The notes under the pieces: model-generated
The model's database searches: none
Told to the model about the DNA's origin: nothing
Seen by the model: only the letters and a program-made list of their open reading frames with translations
Source: Streptomyces sp. JHA26
GTDB taxonomy: Bacteria; Actinomycetota; Actinomycetes; Streptomycetales; Streptomycetaceae
Reading direction: 5' to 3'
Assembly (NCBI RefSeq): GCF_002005565.1
Contig: NZ_BDJC01000002.1
Location: 178,449-242,448, forward strand
DNA: 64,000 nucleotides
Shown here: positions 17,764-25,515 of the stretch, in pieces
How the letters are laid out: each line of letters begins with the position of its first letter
How positions within the stretch are numbered: the stretch's first letter is position 1
Program-made: the position numbers and the translations under genes

Positions 17764-18558
17764 TCACCGGCGCGGTGCCGGAAGGCCCAGGACCCGGTCC
17801 TTGAGGGCCGGGAACTGCTCCCGGGTGCGCGCCACCCCCGCCGGGTCGAACTCCACCGTGAGGACCTCCTCGTCCGCGCCGGCCTGCGCCAGCACCTCGC
17901 CCCAGGGGTCGACCACGACCGAGTGACCGGCCTGCGGGACCCCGGCGTGCGTCCCGGCCGTCGCGCAGGCGAGGACGAACGCCTGGTTCTCCACCGCCCG
18001 CGCCCGCGCCAGGAGCGTCCAGTGGGACCGGCGGCGCTCCGGCCAGCCCGCCGGGACGACGAGGGTCTCGGCACCGGCGTCGACGAGACCGCGGAAGAGT
18101 TCGGGGAAGCGGAGGTCGTAGCAGGTCGCCAGGCCGAGGGTCGTCTCCGGCAGGCGGACCGTCACCAGCTCGTCCCCCGCGCCCATCAGCACGGCCTCGC
18201 CCTTGTCGAACCCGAAGCGGTGGATCTTGCGGTAGGCGGCCGCCAGGTCGCCGGCGGGGGAGAGGACGAGGGAGGTGTTGTAGAGCTGCCCGTCGGCGGC
18301 GCGCTCGGGGACGGACCCCGCGTGCAGCCACACGCCCGCGTCGCTCGCCGCCTCGGCCATCGCCTCGTAGGTCGGCCCCCGGAGCGGCTCGGCGCACGCG
18401 TCGAACTCCTCGAAGGCGAACGCGCCCGTGGTCCACAGCTCCGGCAGGACGACGAGGTCGGCACCCGCCTGTTCCCGGACCGTCGACGCCACGCGCAGAC
18501 GGCGTGCTTCGACGGGTTCGTCCCCGTTCACGGCGATTTGGATCAAAGAAGCACGCAC
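17764..18558 (-). CDS. Carbon-nitrogen hydrolase (nitrilase superfamily)
   Basis: 264 residues from GTG 18558, chosen because the family N-terminus VRASLIQIAVNGDEP starts there and GGACGGTGG lies upstream. The Glu-Lys-Cys triad is visible: Glu40 in VVLPELWTTG, Lys in YRKIHRFGFD, and Cys in TCYDLRFPELFR. It resembles the omega-amidase/YafV-like or N-carbamoyl branch acting on small amides. The substrate is uncertain; omega-amidase (2-oxoglutaramate) is one option. The divergent neighbour begins about 210 bases away. Confidence 0.88.
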   Translation of the reverse strand: MRASLIQIAVNGDEPVEARRLRVASTVREQAGADLVVLPELWTTGAFAFEEFDACAEPLRGPTYEAMAEAASDAGVWLHAGSVPERAADGQLYNTSLVLSPAGDLAAAYRKIHRFGFDKGEAVLMGAGDELVTVRLPETTLGLATCYDLRFPELFRGLVDAGAETLVVPAGWPERRRSHWTLLARARAVENQAFVLACATAGTHAGVPQAGHSVVVDPWGEVLAQAGADEEVLTVEFDPAGVARTREQFPALKDRVLGLPAPRR

Positions 18559-18766
18559 ACTACCACCGTCCTGGCATTCGAGCCGTCCGCTCGGGCCTAC
18601 GATCGTCACACGAAAGCACTGCCGGGGTGCCGCACAGCAGCGTAACTTGGGGGTCCTCCCGGTTCGAGAGCAGCCGAGGACCGGGGAGCTCCGAGACCGC
18701 GCCGACCGCAGCCACCTCCCGCCGCCACAACCTGCCCGTGTACCGACCGCCGAGGGGTCCCGTTCC

Positions 18767-19591
18767 GTGAGTCTGCATCCCACCCTCCAGCCCTACGCCG
18801 ACGCCTGGACTCACTCCATCGAGGCGATATCCGAGCTGGTCCAGCCGCTTGTGGAAGCAGAGTGGAACCGCCGCACCCCCTGCCCGGGCTGGTCGGTGCG
18901 GGACATCGTCTCGCACGTCATGGGACTGGACTCCGAGATGCTCGGCGACCCGCGCCCCATCCACACGCTCCCGCGCGACCTGTTCCACGTCACCAACGAG
19001 CACCAGCGGTACATGGAGATGCAGGTCGACGTCCGCCGTCATCACACGGCGCCCGAGATCACGTCCGAGCTCGAGTACATGATCATCCGGCGCAACCGCC
19101 AGCTGCGGAACGAGTCGCGCGACCCGGGCGCCACGGTGCGCGGCCCGTACGGCGCGGAGCTGACGCTGGAGGAGTCCATGCGCCGGCACGCGTTCACCGT
19201 GTGGGCGCACGAGCAGGACCTGCGCACGGCCCTCGGCCGCCCCGGCAACCTCGACTCCCCCGGCGCGTACGTCGCCCGTGACGTGCTGCTCGCCGAGCTG
19301 CCGGGCGTCGTCGCCGAGCGCGCGGACGCGCCGCGCAGCTCGGCGGTCGTCTTCGACGTGCACGGTCCGGTCGAGTTCCTGCGCACGATCCGCGTCGACA
19401 TCCAGGGCCGCGGCACCCTGGAGACGGTCCCCGCCCTCGGTCCGGCCGCCTCCCTCACCCTCGACTGGGAGACGTACGTCCGCCTGGCCTGCGGCCGGGT
19501 GAGCCCGGACGCGGTCGCCGACCGCATCAAGACGGAGGGCGACCCGGACCTGGCGGCGGCGATCCTCAGGAACTTCACGGTGACGCAGTGA
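18767..19591 (+). CDS. Maleylpyruvate isomerase-family, mycothiol-dependent protein
   Basis: 274 residues from GTG 18767, following GAGGGG. The N-terminal DinB-like four-helix bundle has CPGWSVRDIVSHVMGLDSEMLGD with the metal-binding His, a second His region (RRHHTAPEIT) and RRHAFTVWAHEQDLRTALGRPG. The C-terminal 100 residues form an SCP2-like domain (GRVSPDAVADRIKTEGDPDLA). Family members use mycothiol as cofactor for isomerisation or conjugation. The real substrate is unknown. Confidence 0.88.
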   Translation: MSLHPTLQPYADAWTHSIEAISELVQPLVEAEWNRRTPCPGWSVRDIVSHVMGLDSEMLGDPRPIHTLPRDLFHVTNEHQRYMEMQVDVRRHHTAPEITSELEYMIIRRNRQLRNESRDPGATVRGPYGAELTLEESMRRHAFTVWAHEQDLRTALGRPGNLDSPGAYVARDVLLAELPGVVAERADAPRSSAVVFDVHGPVEFLRTIRVDIQGRGTLETVPALGPAASLTLDWETYVRLACGRVSPDAVADRIKTEGDPDLAAAILRNFTVTQ

Positions 19592-19640
19592 CGCCGGTGG
19601 TGGCATCGGCCCGCTCCGGGAGCGCCTCCTCCGGAGGAGT

Positions 19641-19667
19641 CCGGGGGCTCCGGGGGCTCCGGGGGCG
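19641..19667. repeat. Short CTCCGGGGG repeat between convergent genes
   Basis: About 2.5 copies of a 10-base unit (CTCCGGGGGC type) in the 145-base gap between the isomerase-family gene and the MFS gene, next to the palindrome CTCCTCCGGAGGAG (19626-19639). It may act as a weak bidirectional terminator. Confidence 0.4.
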
Positions 19668-19736
19668 AGGCCGTCCGGGCCGGAGCGGGGTGCAACCGGG
19701 GGCGGCCCCGGCACGCCCCGCGACCACGCCGGGTGC

Positions 19737-21047
19737 CTACACCGGCACGTGCACCGTCTCCACCCGGCTGTCGACCGACCGCTCCCGCTCCCGGCGCGCC
19801 GCCCGCTTCCGCAACCGCAGGATCTGGGTGACGCCCACCGCCTGCAGCACGAAGACCGACGAGAACGCCACGGTGTAGTCGTCCCCGGTCGCGTCCAGCA
19901 GCACCCCGATCGCGAGCAGCGTGGTCATCGACGCGACGAAGCCCCCCATGTTCGTGATCCCGGACGCCGTCCCCTGCCGCTCCGGCGGGTTCGCCGGCCG
20001 CGCGAAGTCGAAGCCGATCATCGACGCCGGCCCGCACGCGCCGAGCACCACGCACAGCACGACCAGCAGCCCCGTCGGGGCGTGCTCGGCCGGGTAGGCC
20101 AGCGTCGCCGCCCACAGGGCCGCCGTCGCGCCCACCGTGCCGAGGGCCAGCGGCAGCCGGGCCGCGTGGTGCCGGGCGATGATCTGGCCGTAGACCAGGC
20201 CGACCGTCATGTTGGACAGCACCACGAGGGTGAGCAGCTCACCGGCCGTGCCCCGGGACAGCCCCTGGGCCTCCACCAGGAACGGCAGGCCCCACAGCAG
20301 CAGGAACACCATCGCCGGGAACTGGGTGGTGAAGTGCACCCACAGCCCCAGCCGGGTGCCCGGCTCCCGCCAGGAGGCGGCGATCTGCCGTCGTACGTAC
20401 GCGGCCCCCTGGTGCGGCACCGGTTCCGGCTCGTGCCCCTCGGGGTGGTCCTTCAGGAACAGCACCAGCAGGACGAGGACGACCACGCCGGCCAGCGCGC
20501 TGCCCGCGAAGGCCGCCGTCCAACCGATGCCGTGCAGCAGACGGGCGATGACGAGCGTGGAGACCAGGTTGCCCGCCATGCCGACCAGCCCGGCCAGCTG
20601 GGCGACCATCGGCCCGCGCCGGGCCGGGAACCAGCGGGTGCCGAGCCGCAGCACGCTGATGAAGGTCATCGCGTCGCCGCACCCGAGCAGCGCCCGCGAG
20701 GCGAGCGCGGTGCCGTACGTCGGCGAGAAGGCGAAGCCCAGCTGTCCCACCGTGAACAGGACGACGCCGATGCCCAGCACCCGCTTCGTGCCGAGCCGGT
20801 CGACCAGCAGGCCGACGGGTATCTGCATGCCGGCGTAGACCAGCAGCTGGAGGATGGAGAAGGTGGACAGGGCCGAGGCGCCCACGTGGAAGCGGTCGGC
20901 CGCGTCGAGGCCGGCCACGCCCAGGGACGTGCGGAAGATGACGGCGACGAAGTAGACGGCGACGCCGATGCCCCACACGGCGATCGCGCGCCGTCCTCCG
21001 GGCGGATCGCCCGGCAGGGTGTTCCCGCCCGGCACGGCGGAACTCAT
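19737..21047 (-). CDS. MFS transporter
   Basis: 436 residues, ATG 21047. Twelve hydrophobic segments with a central cytoplasmic loop at about residues 195-235. The major-facilitator signature between helices 2 and 3 reads GLLVDRLGTKRVL, and a repeat of R-GPMVAQLAGLVG lies near helix 5. The start overlaps the GntR stop by four bases (ATGA), so the two are co-transcribed. The sequence is closest in style to nitrate/anion or organic-acid carriers; substrate unknown. Confidence 0.9.
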   Translation of the reverse strand: MSSAVPGGNTLPGDPPGGRRAIAVWGIGVAVYFVAVIFRTSLGVAGLDAADRFHVGASALSTFSILQLLVYAGMQIPVGLLVDRLGTKRVLGIGVVLFTVGQLGFAFSPTYGTALASRALLGCGDAMTFISVLRLGTRWFPARRGPMVAQLAGLVGMAGNLVSTLVIARLLHGIGWTAAFAGSALAGVVVLVLLVLFLKDHPEGHEPEPVPHQGAAYVRRQIAASWREPGTRLGLWVHFTTQFPAMVFLLLWGLPFLVEAQGLSRGTAGELLTLVVLSNMTVGLVYGQIIARHHAARLPLALGTVGATAALWAATLAYPAEHAPTGLLVVLCVVLGACGPASMIGFDFARPANPPERQGTASGITNMGGFVASMTTLLAIGVLLDATGDDYTVAFSSVFVLQAVGVTQILRLRKRAARRERERSVDSRVETVHVPV

Positions 21048-21694
21048 CGGACCTCACCCCGCGCCAGGTGCGAGAACCAGCCCACGTGCCGGTGGACGAC
21101 GCCGACGGCCGCCTCCGCGTCCCCGGAGCGCAGCGCGTCGAGGATCTCCTCGTGCTCGGCGAGCGTCTTGGCGATCCGGTCGGGGTGGGAGTGCATGACG
21201 GCGACGCCCATGCGCAGCTGGCGGTCGCGGAGCTGGTCGTAGAGGCGGGAGAGGATCTCGTTGCCGCCGCTGCGGACGATCTCGGCGTGGAAGCAGCGGT
21301 CGGTGACGGAGGCGGCGGCGAAGTCTCCGGCGGCGGCCTGCTCGTGCTGGCGGGCGAGCAGCTCCTCCAGCCGCTCGACGAGTCCGGGCGGGGCGGGCAC
21401 GGCCTTGCGCGCGGCGTGCTCCTCGACCAGCAGCCGGGTCTCCACCACGTCCGCGATCTCCTGGGCGGAGACGGGCAGGACCAGGGCGCCCTTCTTCGGG
21501 TAGAGCCGGATCAGCCCTTCGACCTCGAGCCGGAGCAACGCCTCCCGCACCGGGGTGCGCGAGACGCCCACGGCCTCGGCGAGTTCGCCCTCGGTGAGCA
21601 GGGTCCCACCCTCGTAGCGGCGCTCGAGGACGGCCTGTTTGACGTGGGCGTACACGCGGTCGGCGGCGGGAGGTTGCTTCACGGCCATGGTCAT
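21044..21694 (-). CDS. GntR/FadR-type regulator of the MFS gene
   Basis: 216 residues from ATG 21694 (MTMAVKQ); longer versions of this frame lack family similarity. Winged HTH at about residues 12-78 (LTEGELAEAVGVSRTPVREALLRLEVEGLI) followed by an all-helical FCD ligand domain with metal-type residues: Asp/His in VTDRCFHAEIV and His in EHEEIL and VHRHVG. Such proteins repress transport and catabolic operons until a carboxylate ligand binds. The neighbour is an MFS gene in the same operon, so self- and transporter control is likely. Confidence 0.9.
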   Translation of the reverse strand: MTMAVKQPPAADRVYAHVKQAVLERRYEGGTLLTEGELAEAVGVSRTPVREALLRLEVEGLIRLYPKKGALVLPVSAQEIADVVETRLLVEEHAARKAVPAPPGLVERLEELLARQHEQAAAGDFAAASVTDRCFHAEIVRSGGNEILSRLYDQLRDRQLRMGVAVMHSHPDRIAKTLAEHEEILDALRSGDAEAAVGVVHRHVGWFSHLARGEVR

Positions 21695-21891
21695 GCCCAC
21701 AGGATAGATACAACAGGGACGCAAGAGGGACACCGTCCACCATCCGGACGCGGATGCACTCGTCCGGGGGACACGCCCCCCGACGGTGCAACCGTTCGCG
21801 CCGTTCACGTGTCCCACAGGCGCGGCCCATGCCGAATCGACCACAACCGGGCCTCGTCACTGCGGATTTCACACCAATCGGGGTATCTCAC

Positions 21892-22827
21892 TTGATAAAC
21901 GGTATTCAGGGCGTCCGTCTCCGCCGGGCCGTCGCCGTCGCCGTGACCACCGGCGCCGTGCTCGCGTCCGGAGCCCTCGCCACCGCGCCCGCGCAGGCCG
22001 CCGCGCCCGCACGGACCGTCACCGCGCCCGCACGGACCGTCGCCGTGCCCGCGATCGCCGCCAAGGGCGGCTTCGTGATGAACGACGCGACCGGCAGGTC
22101 CCTCTACACCAAGGCCGCGGACACCAGGCGCTCCACCGGGTCCACCACCAAGATCATGACCGCCAAGGTCGTGCTCTCCCAGCCCAAGCTGAACCTGGAC
22201 GCCAAGGTCACGATCCAGAAGGCCTACAGCGACTACATCGTCTCGAAGAACGCCTCGTCCGCGCGCCTGATCGTCGGCGACAAGGTGACGGTGCGGCAGC
22301 TGCTGTACGGCCTGATGCTGCCGTCCGGCTGCGACGCCGCCTACGCGCTGGCCGACACGTTCGGCACCGGCAGGACGCGGGCGGAGCGGGTGAAGTCGTT
22401 CATCGGCAAGATGAACTCCACCGCCAAGAGCCTCGGCCTGAAGAACACGCACTTCGACTCGTTCGACGGCATCGGCAACGGCAGCAACTACTCGACGCCG
22501 CGCGACCTGACGAAGCTGGCGAGCAGCGCGATGAAGAACTCCACCTTCCGCACGATCGTCAAGACCAGGAAGTACACGGCGAGGACGACGACGAGGAGCG
22601 GCGGCACCCGCACGATGGCGGCGTGGACCAACACCAACACGCTGCTGGGCAGTTACAGCGGTGCGATCGGCGTGAAGACCGGCTCGGGTCCGGAGGCCAA
22701 GTACTGCCTGGTCTTCGCCGCGACCCGCAAGGGCAAGACGGTGATCGGCACGGTCCTGGCCTCCACGTCCACGACGCAGCGCGCCACGGACGCCACGAGG
22801 CTCATGAACTACGGCTTCGCCAAGTAG
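21892..22827 (+). CDS. Streptomyces K15-type DD-transpeptidase/carboxypeptidase
   Basis: 311 residues if translation starts at TTG 21892, which has GGGG eight bases upstream and gives a classic signal peptide (basic VRLRR, hydrophobic AVAVAVTTGAVLASGALA, cleavage after AQA). An in-frame ATG at 21829 has no ribosome site. Penicilloyl-serine motifs: Ser84-x-x-Lys87 (STTK), Ser145-Gly-Cys147 in place of the usual SxN, and Lys262-Thr-Gly. The SGC motif and most of the surrounding sequence match the S11-family DD-transpeptidase of Streptomyces K15 as I remember it. It trims or cross-links peptidoglycan stem peptides outside the membrane and is low-molecular-weight PBP-like. A strong terminator follows. 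Confidence 0.92.
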   Translation: MINGIQGVRLRRAVAVAVTTGAVLASGALATAPAQAAAPARTVTAPARTVAVPAIAAKGGFVMNDATGRSLYTKAADTRRSTGSTTKIMTAKVVLSQPKLNLDAKVTIQKAYSDYIVSKNASSARLIVGDKVTVRQLLYGLMLPSGCDAAYALADTFGTGRTRAERVKSFIGKMNSTAKSLGLKNTHFDSFDGIGNGSNYSTPRDLTKLASSAMKNSTFRTIVKTRKYTARTTTRSGGTRTMAAWTNTNTLLGSYSGAIGVKTGSGPEAKYCLVFAATRKGKTVIGTVLASTSTTQRATDATRLMNYGFAK

Positions 22828-22853
22828 GACCGCCGTCCGGACAGTTCGTCACC

Positions 22854-22883
22854 ACGGGCCCGCCGCCGTCGCGGCGGGCCCGT
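22854..22883 (+). terminator. Terminator after the DD-peptidase gene
   Basis: Perfect 13-base stem ACGGGCCCGCCGC / GCGGCGGGCCCGT with a 4-base loop, followed by TCTCTGT. Confidence 0.85.
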
Positions 22884-22903
22884 TCTCTGTACCGATGAAG
22901 TGC

Positions 22904-22928
22904 ATGGTGATAGCTTCAATAGCACCAT
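22904..22928. promoter_or_regulatory. Inverted-repeat operator overlapping the GntR start codon
   Basis: ATGGTGATA (22904-22912) and TAGCACCAT (22920-22928) form an inverted repeat with 8 of 9 positions matching and a 7-base centre. The right arm includes the first two bases of the ATG start at 22927. It is a likely autoregulatory site for the YtrA-type regulator. Confidence 0.6.
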
Positions 22929-23274
22929 GCTGCTGAGTCTGGACAAGACCGACACCCGTCCCCTGCACGAGCAGGTCGCCGGCGCCGTCCGGCGCGCCAT
23001 CGCCCAGGGCGAGTGCGGCCCCGGCGACCGCCTGCCCTCGGCACGCGACCTCTCCGAGGCCCTGGACGTCAACGTCAACACCGTGCTGCGCGCACTGCGC
23101 GGCCTGCGCGACGAAGGGCTGCTGGAGTTCCGCCGGGGCCGGGGGGTGACCGTGGCCGCGGGGGCCCACCGGCGCTCCGGGCTGCAGATCCGCGTACGCG
23201 AGCTGGTCGCCGAGGCGGCCCGGCTGGGCTACAGCAGGACCGATGTCATCGACATGATCAGGGGGGTGCCGTGA
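22927..23274 (+). CDS. YtrA-subfamily GntR regulator
   Basis: 115 residues from ATG 22927 (MLLSLDKTDTRPLHEQ). An in-frame GTG at 22900 would add 9 residues but lies before the operator. There is no Shine-Dalgarno sequence, so the message is probably leaderless with a -10 in the TAGCTT/AATAGC stretch. Winged HTH at about residues 10-75 (DRLPSARDLSEALDVNVNTVLRALRGLRDEGLL) and a short C-terminal helix, as in the small YtrA branch, which usually controls an adjacent membrane-protein operon. Its stop overlaps the next start (GTGA). Confidence 0.88.
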   Translation: MLLSLDKTDTRPLHEQVAGAVRRAIAQGECGPGDRLPSARDLSEALDVNVNTVLRALRGLRDEGLLEFRRGRGVTVAAGAHRRSGLQIRVRELVAEAARLGYSRTDVIDMIRGVP

Positions 23275-24260
23275 GGGAGACGACGGTGGCGGCCAGGACG
23301 ACGGCGGCGGTCTGGACGGCCGGTGTCACCGCCGTCCTCGCGGGACTGCCGCTCGCGGTACGGGACCGGTTGCCCGACCGCTTGGCGACCCACTGGGACC
23401 TGGGCGGAGGGGCTCCCGACGGCTCGATGCCCCTGTGGGCGGCGTCCTTCGTCCCGGCGCTGCTCTGGCTGGTGTCGGCGGCGGCCGCGTCCGTCCCGCT
23501 GCTGCGGGGCGGGACGCGGGCGGCCCGGCCGTGGACCGCCGCGGTCCTGCTGCCCGTCGGTGTGGTCCTGGGCGGTGCGCAGGCCGTCGTCGTCCGGGCC
23601 AACCTGGACCGCGCCGACTGGCACGAGGCCCGACAGCCGACCGCGTGGCTGATCGCGCTTCTCGCCGCGGCCGTGCTCGCGTCCGTGGCGGGCCTGCTGG
23701 CCACCACCCGGCGGACGGCGACCCGGGGGGACGGCGCCGAGCAGGAGGCGGACGCCCCGGCGCTGGAGATTCCCGAAGGGCGGCGGCTGGTGTGGTTCTC
23801 ACGGACGGCCAACCCCTGGCTCCAGCTGCTGGCTGCGGTGACCGGCCTCGTCGCCGTGTCCGCACTGGTCGCCCTGGTCGGCGGACTGGCCGATCCGGGC
23901 GACCTGTGGGCACTGATCGTCGGCTGCGCCGCCGCGTCCCTCGCCTGTGCCGTGTTCTCCTCGGTGCAGGCGCGCGTCTCGGAACGCGGTCTGGAGGTGT
24001 CCTTCGGCCCGCTCGCCTGGCCCCGACGCCGCTGGGCGCCCGGCGACATCGACACGGCGCGCGCCGAGGTCCGCCGGCCCTCTCAGGTGGGCGGCTGGGG
24101 CTACCGCCTCAGCGGCCTGGGCACCACCGTGATGCTGCGCGCCGGGGACTGCCTGGTCATACGGCCCCGGGGCCGCCGTACGGACTTCGCGGTGAGCGTG
24201 GACGACGCGGAACGGGGCGCGGCCCTCCTCAACGCGCTGCGCGCCGACCGGACTTCCTGA
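23271..24260 (+). CDS. DUF1648-type integral membrane protein
   Basis: 329 residues, GTG 23271 overlapping the regulator's stop. The N-terminal portion carries a DUF1648 motif (PLAVRDRLPDRLATHWDLGGGAPDG) found also in SdpI-type immunity proteins. Six or so hydrophobic segments are visible, two of them in the middle (about 190-240), followed by a cytoplasmic PH-like C-terminal domain (QARVSERGLEVSFGPL to the end). It is translationally coupled to a YtrA-type GntR regulator, a common pair in actinobacteria. Role unknown; envelope-stress response or peptide immunity is possible. Confidence 0.82.
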   Translation: MRETTVAARTTAAVWTAGVTAVLAGLPLAVRDRLPDRLATHWDLGGGAPDGSMPLWAASFVPALLWLVSAAAASVPLLRGGTRAARPWTAAVLLPVGVVLGGAQAVVVRANLDRADWHEARQPTAWLIALLAAAVLASVAGLLATTRRTATRGDGAEQEADAPALEIPEGRRLVWFSRTANPWLQLLAAVTGLVAVSALVALVGGLADPGDLWALIVGCAAASLACAVFSSVQARVSERGLEVSFGPLAWPRRRWAPGDIDTARAEVRRPSQVGGWGYRLSGLGTTVMLRAGDCLVIRPRGRRTDFAVSVDDAERGAALLNALRADRTS

Positions 24261-24459
24261 CACCACCCCCGGAACAGCCTCCAGGAGACCACCGGGACAC
24301 GGGAGGGCGCGAGCCCTTCCGCCCCACCGTTCCGCATGCACACACCCGACGTCCGGTGCAGCAGTTCTCGATCGGTTTCGCTCGCAGTCGTGAACATTCG
24401 CGGGCCCGCTGGCATATGCCCACGCCTGCGCCCTACGTTCCGCGACGGAGGTGGTTCTG

Positions 24460-25437
24460 ATGAACGAACCCAGCAAGCGGCAGAACTCCGGCGCGCGACA
24501 CGAGGCGATCGACGCCGGCGACTTCGTGTACGCGGCCACCGGGGCCCGGGTGCGACGGCTGACCATGCCGGACGGAAGCCACTGGTTCCCGGCGGTGGAC
24601 GTGTGCAAGGAACTCGGACACAGCAACTCCCGAAAGGCCCTCACAGATCACGTCCCCGAGGAACACCGAGAATTGCTCGAGACTGTAACTGGAAGTTACG
24701 GTCTCAGCGTTCCCGCAGGTAGGGGGTGGCGTCGAGACTTGCACGTGATCTCTCTGCAAGGTCTCATCCTCCTCGTCAACGCCTGCACCAAACCGGCCTG
24801 CGCCCCGTTCAAGCAGTGGGTCGCCGAAGTCATCGAGACCGTGCAGCGCGAGGGGTCGTACTCCCTGGACGAGGCCGAGGTGCAGCCCGCCGCACCCGGC
24901 GCGCCCATCGCCTACGCCATGCCCGACCAGGTGGCCGAGGCCATCGTCCGGCTGGAGGCGCACAACCTGGAGCTGGACGCGGAGCTGGCCGAGGGCCGGC
25001 GCATGTCGATCGCGTTGCAGAAGGAGATGCTCTCCACGCAGCAGGCCACCCTCGCCACCCAACAGGCCACCCTCGCCGTGCAACAGGCCATGGTGCACGC
25101 CCTGGAACGCATCGCGGACCGGTTCGACACCCTCGTCCTCCACCAGTGGGCGCCCCGCGGACACCTCGCTCCGGTGCCGACCACGGAGTCCGTGCTGGCC
25201 GACTGGCGGCAGCGGCTGTCGGTGACCGAGGACGTGTGGACGGTCGCCCTGGTCATCGCACCGGTGCTGGTCGAGAGGGGCGAGCTGCGGGAACCGCTGG
25301 AGTCGATCGCCGCCCGCACGGGGCTGTCCGTGCGGCGGGTGAACGAATGTCTCCGGCTGCTGCGCACCCACGCCTGCATCCGCTCGCGGGGCGGGTCCGG
25401 GGACGGGGCTCCGGTGTACGTGCTGCACCAGGGCTGA
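24460..25437 (+). CDS. Bro-N domain (antirepressor-like) protein
   Basis: 325 residues, ATG 24460 right after the strong site GGAGGTGG. Residues about 27-125 form a BRO-N fold (LTMPDGSHWFPAVDVCKELGHSN, DHVPEEHREL, ISLQGLILLVNACTKPACAPFKQWV), the DNA-binding domain of phage and baculovirus antirepressors. A coiled-coil-like segment follows (about 160-215) with three near-copies of QQATLA. The C-terminal 90 residues carry a winged-helix-like end (LESIAARTGLSVRRVNECLRLLRTHACIRSRG). No phage genes are nearby, so it seems a resident regulator. Bases 24630-24720 are less G+C-rich than the flanks. Confidence 0.85.
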   Translation: MNEPSKRQNSGARHEAIDAGDFVYAATGARVRRLTMPDGSHWFPAVDVCKELGHSNSRKALTDHVPEEHRELLETVTGSYGLSVPAGRGWRRDLHVISLQGLILLVNACTKPACAPFKQWVAEVIETVQREGSYSLDEAEVQPAAPGAPIAYAMPDQVAEAIVRLEAHNLELDAELAEGRRMSIALQKEMLSTQQATLATQQATLAVQQAMVHALERIADRFDTLVLHQWAPRGHLAPVPTTESVLADWRQRLSVTEDVWTVALVIAPVLVERGELREPLESIAARTGLSVRRVNECLRLLRTHACIRSRGGSGDGAPVYVLHQG

Positions 25438-25452
25438 GCCCGGTACGGCGGA

Positions 25453-25485
25453 AGGGGCGTCGCAACTCCAACTTGCGGCGCCCCT
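25453..25485. terminator. Bidirectional terminator between Bro-N gene and bkdC2
   Basis: AGGGGCGTCGCAA (25453-25465) and TTGCGGCGCCCCT (25473-25485) pair with a single G-T wobble around a 7-base loop. Both convergent genes end within 35 bases. Confidence 0.75.
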
Positions 25486-25515
25486 CCCGTCACGAACCTA
25501 GCCGGTCCGCGGCCC

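Noticed and set aside
19592..19736. Small gene between the isomerase-family and MFS genes
   Set aside because: No frame has a ribosome site or protein-like composition; the gap holds short G-rich repeats only.
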